From Martensiomyces pterosporus (taxonomy: Eukaryota; Kickxellomycota; Kickxellomycetes; Kickxellales; Kickxellaceae): DNA of 64,000 nucleotides. Positions 1 to 10,816 of the stretch are shown here, piece by piece (within the stretch, counting starts at the first letter, position 1; each line of letters opens with the position of its first letter). The notes below the pieces were generated by a model. The model had not been told where the DNA came from, did no database searches, and saw only the letters and a list, made by a program, of their open reading frames with translations. The DNA lies in NCBI GenBank assembly GCA_025201845.1, contig MU603931.1, positions 1-64,000 of the forward strand, given 5' to 3'. The position numbers and the translations under genes were made by a program.

Positions 1-1459
1 AGTGGGGTGCACAAGATGCTGGACATGTCCAGGTGAGTGTGAATGTTATTGAAGAATCGCTTGTTGTCTGCTCTGTCTGTGGCGAAGCCAAAAGTGCTAA
101 TACGCTTGATTTTTGGCCATTCAGTTCAACCTCACCTTGCATCACGGCGGTCGGCGCAAACAAACGCAGCAACACAAACCACTCGGCTCGCTCGCCGCAA
201 ACTGCATCCCCATCATGACGCAAATCCACGGGACACATCCCGCAAACCCTCTCACAACACGGCTCCAACAGCATTCGCACAATACAGTACTCCCTGGGAA
301 TAAAATTTTACAGCATGTGTGTGCGCCTTAGTTTGTACATCTTCGTCATGCAGCTTGTTGCATCTTGGCCGACTCTTACCAGCGCCTCCTTTGTGTGTTG
401 CCAGCGCTGCCAGCTGGGCCAGCAGCAGCATTCAAATTCGCCAATGCCAACATCAACCCCAAACAGCAACGAATGAATCGAATCCCACGCTCGCTTGGTG
501 GCAGTGCAGCTGTTGCATGCTCGCAGCAGTGGCGACATTGCTCGCCCATGGGGCGGCCAGAGCGACAGAGTATAAAAGAGCAGGTGGAGGTGCTGCAGGG
601 GCTCTCCATCTGGTCTCTCCACAATGGCCTGCCGTCTACATTCGCCTACATTCGCCGCTTCCTGCCAAGATTCCTTATTCTATCGCTCAATAGTATACTC
701 AGCGCTTTTTTCTCTACCTCACCAGCACCCAGCAGCTGACAAGACGAGGGTGCATCACATATCCAGCCACATTCCCCCTGCCAAGGGCATTGTCTTGTCT
801 GCGGCCAAAAAAAGCTGCTGAGTAGGGTTTCTTTTTTGGACACGTTTTAGATTCCCACGATTCCCACATATACGCTGGTCACACACCCCGCCGTGCCTTT
901 GCTTGCCTTTGCTTGCCTCTGCTTGCCTCTGCTTGCCTCTGCTCTGCTGTGCTTTGACTTTCCCACACGCACCGCTCCCCCTCCCTCTTCCTTCTCCCTT
1001 GCCACCCACTTACAGCGTTGGTATTTGTGCACGCATCTCTTCTTCAGGCACCGCCACTGGCCACATATCGCGTCTTCAAGGGTAAACAAATACTATTCAC
1101 ACCTTACCAGTGGCTGGTGCTCCAAAGCGTGGTCACAGGTGTGTTGTCAGCGTACATTTGCCTCCATTCGCCCGCCAGCTCGTCACTTTTTTCCCCCGAC
1201 AATCTCGGGCTCTTTGATCTGACACAAAACCCGTCAACCCGGCTTGCTCATAGGCGGCCTCTTGTTCCCACCTTTTTCTCTCCAATTCATCTTCAATTGT
1301 TTTTTATTTCTACTCCTCTTCGCCGAGCTATCCGTCTTGTCTATTTCATACAGCTCTTCTTTCTCCAGCCACTCTTTTCAGTGAAGCATACCATCAGTGC
1401 GCTTGGTATCTAGCCCTCTTTTTCCGCCTGCCGCACCCCAGCACCCATCATAAAACAAC
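1..1459. other. 5' intergenic region upstream of IDO
   Basis: I see no convincing coding region here; the open frames on both strands are low-complexity and overlap each other. A TATA-like box (TATAAAAG) lies at 571-578, almost 900 bp before the next start codon, so it may serve an unseen transcript or a long leader. A 10-bp period pyrimidine-rich repeat lies at 895-945. The stretch from 1180 to 1459 is rich in C/T, like other fungal leaders in this window. Confidence 0.5.
895..945. repeat. Short 10-bp tandem repeat (GCTTGCCTCT type)
   Basis: About five copies of a 10-bp unit (GCTTGCCTTT, then GCTTGCCTCT) run head to tail. The copies differ only by T/C at the eighth base. This is a simple minisatellite in non-coding DNA, with no coding frame around it. 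Confidence 0.75.
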
Positions 1460-3675
1460 ATGTCGTCCTACACCCCATTGAGACTAGAGGACTACGACAT
1501 CAGCCCTTCCAACGGGTTCTTGCCAACAGAGCCGCCTCTCACACGCCTGCCGGACCCGTATTATGAGCCGTGGGAGAGGATCATGGACAAGTTCAACCAG
1601 TACCTGCTCGCACATCAAATCCGCCGCCTTGTCCGTAGGGTAAGCAGCGAATGCAGCATCGCCTTTTTCCTTCTGCCCGCCGGCCAATTCCCTCTCCCCC
1701 CTTTGTACTCCCCTTCTGCAGGCAGCCTTGCACGGAGAGTGTGGCTCTTATCCAGTGGGGGGTGAGGGAGGATGGTATCATTGGGCGCTTGGGGGTGTGT
1801 GAGCTGTTATCACCGCTGCAAGTGGTTTGACTATCGCTTCCCCCCAACAGCCTCGGCAGAAAGGGCAGCTTTCCGGCATGACCGACTTGATTGCTGCGCT
1901 TTTGCATTGCATCGTCTGTGTGTGTTGCAAACACTTTCTAAACACGTGGAAACTCACTTCCTTCCCTCGCTTAATGTCTCATCGCATTGGGTGCTGAGCA
2001 TGTAGCTGCCGGTTCTCGACACTGACAAGCTGACCACAAAGGCCGAATACCAGCGCGCATTCACCATCCTCGGATTCATGGCCCATGCATTTGTGTGGGG
2101 CCGAAACGGGGCTGCTTCCGAGCCTGCCTCCGAGGTACGTTGCATTTCTACTGCCTTGCTTTTGGTAATCAGGTGCAGCTGCATTGCTGATGTCTCTGTC
2201 TACCGGACAAAAGGTTTGAGCGGCACACATCCTTGGCTCTTCCGCTGGAGCCGCCAAACGGATGGTTGCAGCATTATGTGCTTAGAAATGGCGACATGTA
2301 TGTGTCCGCTGCATTACTAATTTTTATTTTTATTTTTTTTGCTTTTGTTCGCGGAGCCGGCACGCTTTAGTTTTTGCTGCCGTCAATCTCCGTCCCATGG
2401 GTGGCCGTTGCCGACTATCTCCAGCTGAACCCAGTCATTTGCTGCGCTGCCGTGTGCCACTGGAACTGGCAGATTCTCGACGAGGACGCCAAAGACCCCC
2501 TCGACATAGACAACCTGGGGACCCTGCACACATTCTCGGGATCAACCGACGAGTCCTGGTTCTACCTGGTGACCACGGCGATTGAAGCCAAGGGCGCCCG
2601 TGGACTAAACGCCATCCTGGACGGCATCCGCGCAGTCGAAGAAGACAACATCGACAGGCTGACCGTGGCACTCGGCCAAATCGCCACGTCTCTGCAGGAG
2701 GCCAACGTGCTTCTGGAGCGCATGTACGAGCGCTGCGACCCCTATGTGTTTTACTGGAAGATCCGCGAGTTCCTTGCTGGCTGGGAGAACATGGCCGAGG
2801 CCGGGCTCCCCTACGGCGTGCTCTACGAGGGCGTGGACGACACCGACACGTTCTCCCTCGACAACTGGCAGTCGCTCATCCGGAGATTCCGCAAGTATGC
2901 CGGCGGCAGTGCGGCGCAGACCCCGCTGCTCCAGGCATTCGACATCGCGCTGGGCATCAAGCACTACCCAACGGGCGACCGTGGCAAGCAGACGACGGTG
3001 AACGACGCAAGGCTGCGCCTGGCGAACGCTGGCGTGCCCGAGCCGCCCAAGGCAAACTCGTATTTGGTGCGCATGAGGGACTATATGCCTGGCGGACACC
3101 GCAGGTTCCTAGAGGACTTGGCAGCCACCTGCACGATCCGCGAGTACGTCCTCCTGGCCTGCTCCGATGCGGTCCTGCAGAGGGGCATGGACAGTGACCC
3201 GAGAGTCGCTTTGCGCGTGGCGTATAACCGCTGTGTGGACCTGATGAAGGAGTTTAGGGACAAGCACATCATGATTGTCACCAGGTACATCATCATGCAG
3301 GCTAAGAAGGGCCCCTCGCTGCCCGTAAGACCCATTACTCCTGTCTCCAGCCATATTATCCCACCGGCTGCGCACGATCGCGCCGTCGCTCAGTCGTCGG
3401 CTGCTCCACCGCCCGGTGGAAGACTCGGTGGCGATTCGCTGCCTGCTGACCCGACCATGTACCCGCAGACAAACACTGGTGCTAGGGCCGCCGCTGCTGC
3501 TGCTGCCCACGAGCACTCAGCACACGCCAACACCCACGCCCACGCACACTCGCCGGTCAAGACGCGGCTGGCAAGAAAGATCGACGACGACTCGGTTGTC
3601 AGGGGCACAGGCGGCACTGATGCCATCCAGTTCCTGAAGCAGGTGCGCAACGAAACCTCACATATCCGCATCTGA
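1460..3675 (+). CDS. BNA2: Indoleamine 2,3-dioxygenase (IDO / BNA2 type)
   Basis: This heme enzyme opens the indole ring of L-tryptophan to N-formylkynurenine, the first step of the kynurenine/NAD pathway in the cytosol. Three exons fit phase 0 throughout: 1460-1639, 2006-2134 and 2371-3675, giving 537 aa. Exon 1 has the family N-terminus (DISPSNGFLP, EPPLTRLPD, YYEPWE). Exon 2 has LPVLDTD and MAHAFVWG. Exon 3 opens with LPSISVPW. The proximal heme ligand is in YMPGGHRRFL (His346 by my count, the same number as in the human enzyme), after YAGGSAAQTPLLQ. The family C-terminal motif RGTGGTDAIQFLKQVRNET closes the protein. An Ala/His-rich insertion (nt 3480-3552) precedes that motif. Family assignment is very secure; the long first intron (366 bp) is the least certain junction. 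Confidence 0.93.
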
Positions 3676-4013
3676 GCTGAATTACAGCCCCCCCCCATCT
3701 ATTACCATTACGATATATATCGCTTATTCTGTTTCTGCTGGTACTCCAGAGCAATAGCAACCACTAATCGGGGCTCTTTCGAAGAAGCGGTGTCTGGTTC
3801 AAAGGCCCAAGATGGATCAGGCAGACGCAGTCACGTGCCAATTTCGCTCCCAGTCTCTTAGTTTGCGCCATAAATGGCAGGCGCCGAGCTAGAGGGGTTT
3901 AAGCCAAGAGGGATATCTGCTGCTGCGGGCAAAACTACCATTGTCGAAGGCTAGGCTTTCTCTCTTTCAATTTACCTTGAGCTGCAGCTTTACACTACCG
4001 CCTAGCGATTAGA
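3676..4013. other. IDO 3' region and cactin promoter
   Basis: A 338-bp intergenic gap between two + strand genes. The first part is AT-rich (TATATATCGC near 3714), as expected of a 3' UTR. A C/T-rich stretch precedes the cactin start. No open frame or RNA gene is evident. Confidence 0.5.
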
Positions 4014-5870
4014 ATGCAGGATAGTAGGGAGGACAAACACCGGAGCAGTCGCCGTGAGCCACGCACTGGTGACAGCAGAGACAGGGACAGATCGCCATCT
4101 CATAGGTCCCGCCACCGCCGCGAATATAGTCGCAGCCCCAGCAGAGAGAGGAGAGGCAGCAGCAAGAGGCATTCGCGGCACCCCTCAGAGTCGCCTGAGC
4201 GCCGCGGCAGCAAGGACAGAGACGAGAGGCGAAGCAGCAGCAAAAGGAGCAGTAAAGATAAACGGAAGAGCCACCGTCGTCACAAACACAAGGATGCGCG
4301 TGAAAGCGATTCGGACGGGGGAGCTGGCGGGTACACCAACGCGGACAACCCGTTCAATGACACAGCACTGGGCAAGAAATTCGTGTGGAAGAAGAAGCAA
4401 GAGCAAGACAAGGCACTGGGCTTGACCAAGGCGGAAATCGAGCAGACCGAGAGGCAGAGGCGGGAGGAGGCCGAGCGCGAGCTGGAGAACCTGCGCAAAC
4501 GGCGCGAGCAGAGGGAGCTGGAGAAGGAGCTCAGGGACCAGGAGATGGCCAGACTGCGGAAGGAGGCCGAGCAGGAGAAGCTGGGCGACTGGGAGAGGAA
4601 GGAGGAGGAGTTCCACTTGCGCCAGGCCAAGAAGCGCGCAGAAATCAGGATCAAGAACCACCGGCCCAAGCCCATCGACATTCTGGCTATGAACCTAAGG
4701 CTGGCTAACGAGCAGCTGGACGACGAGGAGGCGTGCGAGATCGGCAGTGTTCGGCTGGACGTCGAGCGGCCCGATAGGATCGTTGAGTGCTTGGGGCTGG
4801 AGGAGTGTGAGGAGCTGAAGCACGATGTGGACATGTACTTGTCGCTTGAGAGTAATGCGCGCAATGTCGAGTTTTGGGAAAACCTGATGCTTGTCTGCAC
4901 AGCGCACCTGGAGTCCCTTGATGGCGACGGCGGTGGCCGTGGTGGGAGACTGGTTGTTGAGCGCGACATCAGGGAGATGCTTGCGGGCAAATCTCTTGAG
5001 GAGCTGGTTGGTCTAGAGTCGGACGTGCAGAAGAAGCTGGGTGGACAGAGCGGCGCTGTGGACGTGGACTATTGGGAGCAAGTGCGCAGGCAGCTTGAGG
5101 TGGAGAAGGCCAAGGCTACGCTGGCCGAGATGCACCAAGAGATACTGGAGCGCCGGCTAGACAGGCTGCGTGAGGCGCGGTCGCACGCAGAGCCCAAGGG
5201 TGCTCGCGCATCTGGCGGGAATGAGAGTGAAGCGTGGCAGAAGAGCGGCAGCGAGGTTGAGCAGCGGAAGCGCCAGCGTCTCGAAGAGCTGCAGCGCCGC
5301 ATCCTTGAGGAGCAGGGTAGCGGGGACCTGCCTGAGGGTGGCGCGGCGCAGGGGGCGGCTGGAAACGACAAGGGCGGCGACTCCAGCGACATCTCGCGTG
5401 CGCTGTACGAGGCAGAGCTGAGGAAGGAGCACGATCCAAGCGAGGCGATCTTTAGCGTCGAAGCAGCAGTGCCAACCAAGTCGTACTCGTGGCAGGACAA
5501 GCACCGGCCGCGCAAGCCCAGGTACTTCAACCGCGTCCACACTGGGTACGAGTGGAACAAGTACAACCAGACCCACTACGACAAGGACAACCCGCCTCCG
5601 AAGGTGGTGCAGGGATACAAGTTCAACATCTTCTACCCTGACCTCATCGACAAGTCGCAGGCGCCAACGTACCGCGTGGAGAGCGACCCGAGTGGCGGGG
5701 AGGACACGGTGGTTCTCAGGTTCATGGCTGGCCCGCCGTACGAGGACATTGCGTTCAGGATCGTCAACAGGGAGTGGGAGTACAACCGCAGAAGAGGGTT
5801 TAGAAACACGTTTGATCGCGGTGTTCTGCAGCTGTACTTCAGGTTCAAGCGCCACTACTACCGCCGCTGA
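4014..5870 (+). CDS. CACTIN: Cactin (spliceosome-associated protein)
   Basis: Cactin is a conserved nuclear protein that joins the spliceosome and supports accurate pre-mRNA splicing. The 618-aa single-exon frame starts at an ATG after a C/T-rich leader. Residues 1-105 are an Arg/Ser-rich tail with repeated RS, SR and RR pairs, typical of splicing factors. NPFNDTALGKKFVWKKK (around residue 115) marks the start of the conserved region. A long charged coiled-coil segment with many Glu/Arg follows (about 135-220), then the middle cactin domain. The C-terminal domain is almost canonical: YKFNIFYPDLIDKSQAPTY, FMAGPPYEDIAFRIVNREWE, and the last residues LYFRFKRHYYRR. A Gly/Ala-rich linker around residues 430-460 looks disordered. 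The C-terminal motif leaves little doubt. Confidence 0.95.
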   Translation: MQDSREDKHRSSRREPRTGDSRDRDRSPSHRSRHRREYSRSPSRERRGSSKRHSRHPSESPERRGSKDRDERRSSSKRSSKDKRKSHRRHKHKDARESDSDGGAGGYTNADNPFNDTALGKKFVWKKKQEQDKALGLTKAEIEQTERQRREEAERELENLRKRREQRELEKELRDQEMARLRKEAEQEKLGDWERKEEEFHLRQAKKRAEIRIKNHRPKPIDILAMNLRLANEQLDDEEACEIGSVRLDVERPDRIVECLGLEECEELKHDVDMYLSLESNARNVEFWENLMLVCTAHLESLDGDGGGRGGRLVVERDIREMLAGKSLEELVGLESDVQKKLGGQSGAVDVDYWEQVRRQLEVEKAKATLAEMHQEILERRLDRLREARSHAEPKGARASGGNESEAWQKSGSEVEQRKRQRLEELQRRILEEQGSGDLPEGGAAQGAAGNDKGGDSSDISRALYEAELRKEHDPSEAIFSVEAAVPTKSYSWQDKHRPRKPRYFNRVHTGYEWNKYNQTHYDKDNPPPKVVQGYKFNIFYPDLIDKSQAPTYRVESDPSGGEDTVVLRFMAGPPYEDIAFRIVNREWEYNRRRGFRNTFDRGVLQLYFRFKRHYYRR

Positions 5871-5975
5871 GCAGCGTGCGATCGCTGGTGCTGCGTGTGG
5901 GAGAAAAATCGCTGCTTTTGTGTGCTCAGCCGGCCCTAGCCCTTTTCCTTCTGCTGCTGCTGTTGTGCAATCCAC

Positions 5976-5995
5976 TTTCGTTTCGTTTCGTTTCG
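5976..5995. repeat. (TTTCG)4 microsatellite in the LAS21 leader
   Basis: Four perfect TTTCG units within a C/T-rich tract between cactin and LAS21. It probably lies in the 5' region of LAS21 and contributes to the pyrimidine-rich leader seen before many genes here. Confidence 0.7.
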
Positions 5996-6156
5996 TTTTC
6001 TTTCCTTTTCACTCGCATTCGGCTAATCCCCTCTTTTCTGCCAGGGCGGCACCGCATTTTCTGTACCTGCCTCTGCCAATCTACATTCATTTACGGCCAG
6101 CACCCTGCCTGAGCAAGCGAGCCACACAGCAGAGTTTGGTGGAACGATAGCCAAGT

Positions 6157-9100
6157 ATGAAGGGCCGTATCGGGTTGCTGTTTGTGGCCCTGCTCGTTGA
6201 GCTGGCGGGCCTGGCGTTCTTCATCAAGGGCTTCTTCCCCTACAAAAAGAGCATTGCTGGGTTTGCCACCAGACAAGAGCAGCAGCCGTGGGATCTCAGC
6301 GCGCCTGGCGGCCAGCCAGGGCACCCGGCCAAGGCCGAGGAGAGCCATGTGGCGGCCCCGCATGCACAGTACGACCGGCTGGTGGTGATGCTGGTCGATG
6401 CTCTGCGCAACGACTTTGTATTCGGCAACAACTCTGCAATGGATTTCACGCAGGGGCTGCTGCGCGACGGACGCGCAATCGGGTACACCGCAATGGCACT
6501 GGCGCCCACAGTCACGATGCCCCGAATCAAGGCGCTGATGACGGGCACAGTGCCAAACTTCCTTGACGCCGTGCTGAACATCGCCGAGTCTGACACAGGG
6601 TCGTCGCTGAAGTTCCACGACAACCTCCTGTGGCAGCTGAAGAACCACGGCGGCAAGTCCATCAACATGTTTGGCGACGACACGTGGCTGCGCCTCTTCC
6701 CTGGGCTCTTCAGCAGGACCGACGGCACGTCGTCGTTCTTTGTCACGGACACCGTCGAGGTCGACCGGAACGTCACCCGGCATGTGAGGCCGGAGCTCGA
6801 GAGAGATGGCTGGGACGTGACCATCTTCCACTATCTGGGGCTTGACCACATCGGCCACCTGGCTGGCCCCAGCAGTCCGCTGATGCGGCCAAAGCAGAGG
6901 GAGATGGACGAGGTGGTCAAGAGCGTGTTTGAGATCGTTGCACGGCAGGACGAAGAGCGAATGAGCAAGGACAAGGGCGCAAAGCCCACGCTGTTTGTTC
7001 TCCTGGGCGACCATGCGATGAATGAGATCGGCAACCATGGCGGAAACTCCAAGCTCGAGACGTCTACCGTGTTTGTGTTCATGGGCCAGGGCATCCAGAG
7101 CCATCGGATTGTAGATCAGGGAAAGAATGCGCTGTCGGCGCTGCTGACGAACGAGGTGCCGCAGATCGATTTGGTGCCCACCCTGGCGCTGCTGTTTGGC
7201 GTCCCGATCCCCAAGAACAACCTAGGGCTGCCGCTGCCCGAGCTGCTGAAGCTGTATCCGGATGGGGAGAAGCTGGAGCTGCTGCAGACTGCTGCTCGCC
7301 AGATCTTTGGCGTGGTGTGTGCTAACGACGGGTTGCTGGAGGGCGTTGAGCTGCAAGAAATCATCGACAGCGCTACAGTGGAAGAGGGTGGTGCGGTGGA
7401 CTGCGACGCATTGGGCGACGATGTCGGCCGTGCTCTCAGATGCAAATACGTGCGTGCACTCACTGCCCACCGGCGATCGATCACACGCGGTGGCGTTGCG
7501 CCTGCCAAGGCGGTGCGCGAGTACTACAGCTTTATGGAACATGCAAACGAGCACCTGTCGCGCACATTCAGCGGCTACAACCTCGATGCGATGGCCACAG
7601 GCATCCTCGTCATTGGCGTTGCCACCGTTGGCCTTTTATTCTTGTCGCTGCGCTCGAGCAGCGGCGCGGGGATCGCTGCCACGTCCGCATGGCGCCTGTC
7701 CGTAGCAGCCCCTGCTGCGGGGCTCCTGGCCACCTACCTGCTATCCATCTCGTCCAGTAGCCTGATCGAAGAGGAGCACCAGTTTTGGTACTTTTGGGTG
7801 CAAACGATGCTGGCGCTTCGCCTGCTGACCAGCAGCACCAAGGGCGACCTGGCGCGGTCGCTCCTCCAGATGTGTCTGTTCAGGGTTGCCAGGGCGTGGA
7901 ACCAGACGGGCCAGAAATGGACGGGCGAGATCGACATCCGCCACTACTTGAACTCGTCGCATGCGAGGCAGATGTGGCTCATGGTGCTTTCCACCGTGCT
8001 GCTCATCAACGTGTGCATCTACCGCATGCACATCTACCTGTATCCACGGCCGTCGCGCGGGAGGATGCAGGAGCTCGCCGACAGTAGAGGAGGAGCGCGC
8101 CCGCGTACCCGTGCGCCCAAGCGCACCGCACACACAATGGCGTATCGCCGAGACCCCGAAGAGCACAGGCGCCGGATGGCGGAGAAGGAAGAGCCACGAG
8201 TGATCACGCTCTACTCGGGCGTGGAGACCTCAGAGCAGCGTGGGGTGGTGCTGACCCAGCGTGTGCTCCGCGCGTTTGTTGGGTATGCCTCGGTGTGCGC
8301 GCTTTTCTACCAGCTGGACCGCAACCATGGATGGCAGGTGCTTGAAATCAGCGAGGCCAGCTGGAGCATTATGCGCAGGTGCGTGCCGCCTGAGCTCTCG
8401 GATGTCGCTAGAATGGTTTATCTGTGCACGGCCCTTGCTGCCATAGCGGGGGCTGTGTGCGCGTGGTACCGGGCGAGGTCTGGGTTTGCGGCGCAGGAAA
8501 GCGGCGAGATCCAGGTGTCTGCCGATCAGGCGGCCATTTTGGATGCTCTGGTCGCGTGCATGCCGCTGCTTGTTCTGCTTGCTCGGCCGCACAACGTGCC
8601 CCTGTTTGCGGTGTTTCTGCTCATGTTTGTGCTCTTCTTCCCGCAGCTCCAGCCCCTGCTGTGGCTCCGTGGAAGCTGGGCTAAAGAAGAGGCAGCTGAG
8701 AGCGCAGAGCTGAGTGGCGACGCAGAGGACCAAGAGCGCTTGCTCGTGGAGGGACTGCAGAGGCTGCGGCCTGCAAAGGAGCTGGTGCAGTTCTGCATCC
8801 TGAATGCGTCGTTCTTCATTTTGGGCAACTCCAACTCTCTTGCATCTCTGGATCTGAGCAACGCGTATGCGGGAGTATCGCGGTACAGCGAGGCGCTGGT
8901 CGGCCTGCTCCTGTTCATTAGCAACTGGGCGGGTCCCTTGTGGTGGGCGATCGCCACCCTGTCGACGCTGTCCTTTGGCACCGCCGGTCTGTCCGGTTCG
9001 CTGCAGCGCCGCCGAGCTGTGGATCTGCTGGTCTCGGCACACCTGTGGCAGGCGCTCACGCTGCTTATGCTTAGCATTGTGGTCACGGCGCTGCGGACAC

Positions 9101-9234
9101 ACCTGTTTATCTGGTCGGTGTTCTCGCCAAGGTACTTGTACCAGATTGCATGGTTTGTTGGCTTCTATGTGGTCTCGGTCACTGCAACTGGTCTGCTATG
9201 GCTTTTTGGATATGCGGAGATAGTCTCCGTATGA
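6157..9234 (+). CDS. LAS21: GPI ethanolamine phosphate transferase 2 (LAS21/GPI7, PIG-G family)
   Basis: This ER multi-pass enzyme adds ethanolamine phosphate to the second mannose of the GPI anchor precursor. The 1025-aa frame is one exon. An N-terminal signal anchor (about residues 4-24) precedes a luminal alkaline-phosphatase-like domain with VVMLVDALRNDFVFG, the nucleophile region PTVTMPRIKALMTG, DDTWLRLFP, and LGLDHIGHLAGPSSPLM. The block SFFVTDTVEVDRNVTRHV separates it from the PIG-O/GPI13 family. The metal-binding motif reads GDHAMNEIGNHGG; in relatives I know it is usually GDHGM. From about residue 480 to the end there are many hydrophobic helices, as expected for the membrane half. 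A charged loop around residues 640-690 is rich in Arg. Length matches the family. Confidence 0.93.
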   Translation: MKGRIGLLFVALLVELAGLAFFIKGFFPYKKSIAGFATRQEQQPWDLSAPGGQPGHPAKAEESHVAAPHAQYDRLVVMLVDALRNDFVFGNNSAMDFTQGLLRDGRAIGYTAMALAPTVTMPRIKALMTGTVPNFLDAVLNIAESDTGSSLKFHDNLLWQLKNHGGKSINMFGDDTWLRLFPGLFSRTDGTSSFFVTDTVEVDRNVTRHVRPELERDGWDVTIFHYLGLDHIGHLAGPSSPLMRPKQREMDEVVKSVFEIVARQDEERMSKDKGAKPTLFVLLGDHAMNEIGNHGGNSKLETSTVFVFMGQGIQSHRIVDQGKNALSALLTNEVPQIDLVPTLALLFGVPIPKNNLGLPLPELLKLYPDGEKLELLQTAARQIFGVVCANDGLLEGVELQEIIDSATVEEGGAVDCDALGDDVGRALRCKYVRALTAHRRSITRGGVAPAKAVREYYSFMEHANEHLSRTFSGYNLDAMATGILVIGVATVGLLFLSLRSSSGAGIAATSAWRLSVAAPAAGLLATYLLSISSSSLIEEEHQFWYFWVQTMLALRLLTSSTKGDLARSLLQMCLFRVARAWNQTGQKWTGEIDIRHYLNSSHARQMWLMVLSTVLLINVCIYRMHIYLYPRPSRGRMQELADSRGGARPRTRAPKRTAHTMAYRRDPEEHRRRMAEKEEPRVITLYSGVETSEQRGVVLTQRVLRAFVGYASVCALFYQLDRNHGWQVLEISEASWSIMRRCVPPELSDVARMVYLCTALAAIAGAVCAWYRARSGFAAQESGEIQVSADQAAILDALVACMPLLVLLARPHNVPLFAVFLLMFVLFFPQLQPLLWLRGSWAKEEAAESAELSGDAEDQERLLVEGLQRLRPAKELVQFCILNASFFILGNSNSLASLDLSNAYAGVSRYSEALVGLLLFISNWAGPLWWAIATLSTLSFGTAGLSGSLQRRRAVDLLVSAHLWQALTLLMLSIVVTALRTHLFIWSVFSPRYLYQIAWFVGFYVVSVTATGLLWLFGYAEIVSV

Positions 9235-10816
9235 GGTTTCGCAACAGGAAATATGCACACGCAGCCACGCGGCCATGGCTGGTGTTTCGTGGGCGCTTTC
9301 GCTGGCTTGCACGAGGCTCTTCAAGCAGGAGAAATGAGAAGGTGGGTTACGCCCATGTCTTGCTGCTTGTTTTTTAAAAATAAAAAAAGAGCCTGGGCGG
9401 ATCTCCGCGTGCATCGGAATAGTGCAAAGGGGACTGGCTGCAGTACATGGAAGCCGCCGCTGCACCAAGGAAAGACGCAGGCGCCGATGGCTTTCTGCTC
9501 TTTGGCATGCTCAGCTAATAGATGGACGGCTGGGGCTCAGGCAAACTGCTCCCTGATGCAGCCAGTCCAGCAACCTCTGCAGCGAGGGATGCCGCGTGGC
9601 CGATCCTTCTGCTTGCGCTCACACTTTGCTCCTGGTCTGATGTTGTTTAGCTTGGAGATGCACTGCTCTCTTTCACGGTCTGCTGCCGCAGGAAATAACA
9701 AAATAGGCAGGCCGTGCGGAAACCCCAGACCAGGCGCTTTTGGCAAGGCGGCTCAGAGCTGGTGCGCTTGCTTAGAAATCAGGAAGATCCCGTGCTGCAT
9801 TCCAGCCTTGTGTGGTTTGGCCGCTGCCAGAGGCGGACGAGGAGCTTAGTGGGCTCCTGTGCACCACAGGCAAGAAGCCTGTTGGTTAGGAGCTCTTCAT
9901 GCAGCAGAAGGGCACAAGGGGGCTGGGGTGGATTCATGCTGTGCAGTTGAGTGGGGGAGAGTTGGTGGAGTCGGTCTAGACCGCCAGTGAAAAGAGCGCA
10001 AGGAACTCCCGCCACAGCCTCACGCCTCATGCTCTGCACACGCTGTCGACCGGCTGGACGTCTCTTGTGTTCCTCGCGCATGCCGTCTAGCACGCCTGAG
10101 CGCCTTTTCTTTCTGGGAGAGCAGCGCACGCGGCACAGCGGAGCTGGGTGCGGACTGGGTGCCATTGTGAGGGCGCTTTGCTCGCTTGGCCGGTATTCTA
10201 GGAGAGCGCTGGCTGAAAGGAGCAAAGGCGATTGCGATGATGGGCGGTGATCTCGCGGTCTGGGCTCACGCTACAAAGCGAGGAAGCAGGAGTGGTGTGA
10301 GGGCGCAATTATGCCGGCCTGCCGCTTGGAGAGCTGGGCAGCTCCTCAGCTGCTTGCGGAATTTTGGTTTTCCGTGTGTTTCAGCGCTTTGTGAGGTCCA
10401 CCGCTGCCCTCGCCCCCAACGCTCGCACTTCTTCAAATGCCAATGTTTTGCTTTCTCCTTGCGGCCCGCGTCCTTCCTTTGCTGCCTTCCTTCAGCTCTA
10501 ATTTTTATACACTTATTTATCGCAAGGTGCCTCTGCCGCGCCTACCCGCCCCTCTTTTATTGCCAATTTGGTCTTTTCCCGTCGTTTAGCAAACCACCTT
10601 CTCTTCTCTCCTTGCGCTTGGAAGGGGGAATTTACTGTTCGGCGACAGACACCTTTTGACCTCTACTTTTTTTCTCAAGGGTCTGCAAAGTTTGCTATTG
10701 GCCTTCTCTCTGCGGCCAGCAGACGTATTGATAGCTTCTGTTACTCCCACTGCCCAAACCTGCTGAATCGGCTGAATTTAGCATCCAGAAGGTAATCCCG
10801 CCGTTGGAAAAAAAGC
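9235..10816. other. 1.6-kb gene-poor region before the desaturase
   Basis: No credible gene found. Open frames of 150-200 codons exist on both strands but lack domain-like composition, signal or conserved motifs. The last 400 bp (10420-10816) are C/T-rich with AT-rich patches such as TTTTTATACAC near 10503, and probably carry the desaturase promoter and leader. A non-coding RNA or an orphan gene cannot be excluded without transcripts. Confidence 0.45.

Noticed and set aside
6091..7104. 337-codon minus-strand frame opposite LAS21
   Set aside because: Shadow of the LAS21 catalytic domain; the sense frame carries all family motifs.
9253..10225. Open frames of 150-200 codons on both strands in the gene-poor region
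   Set aside because: Composition is mixed and low in information, with no motif, leader or splice partner. Frames on opposite strands cover the same bases.
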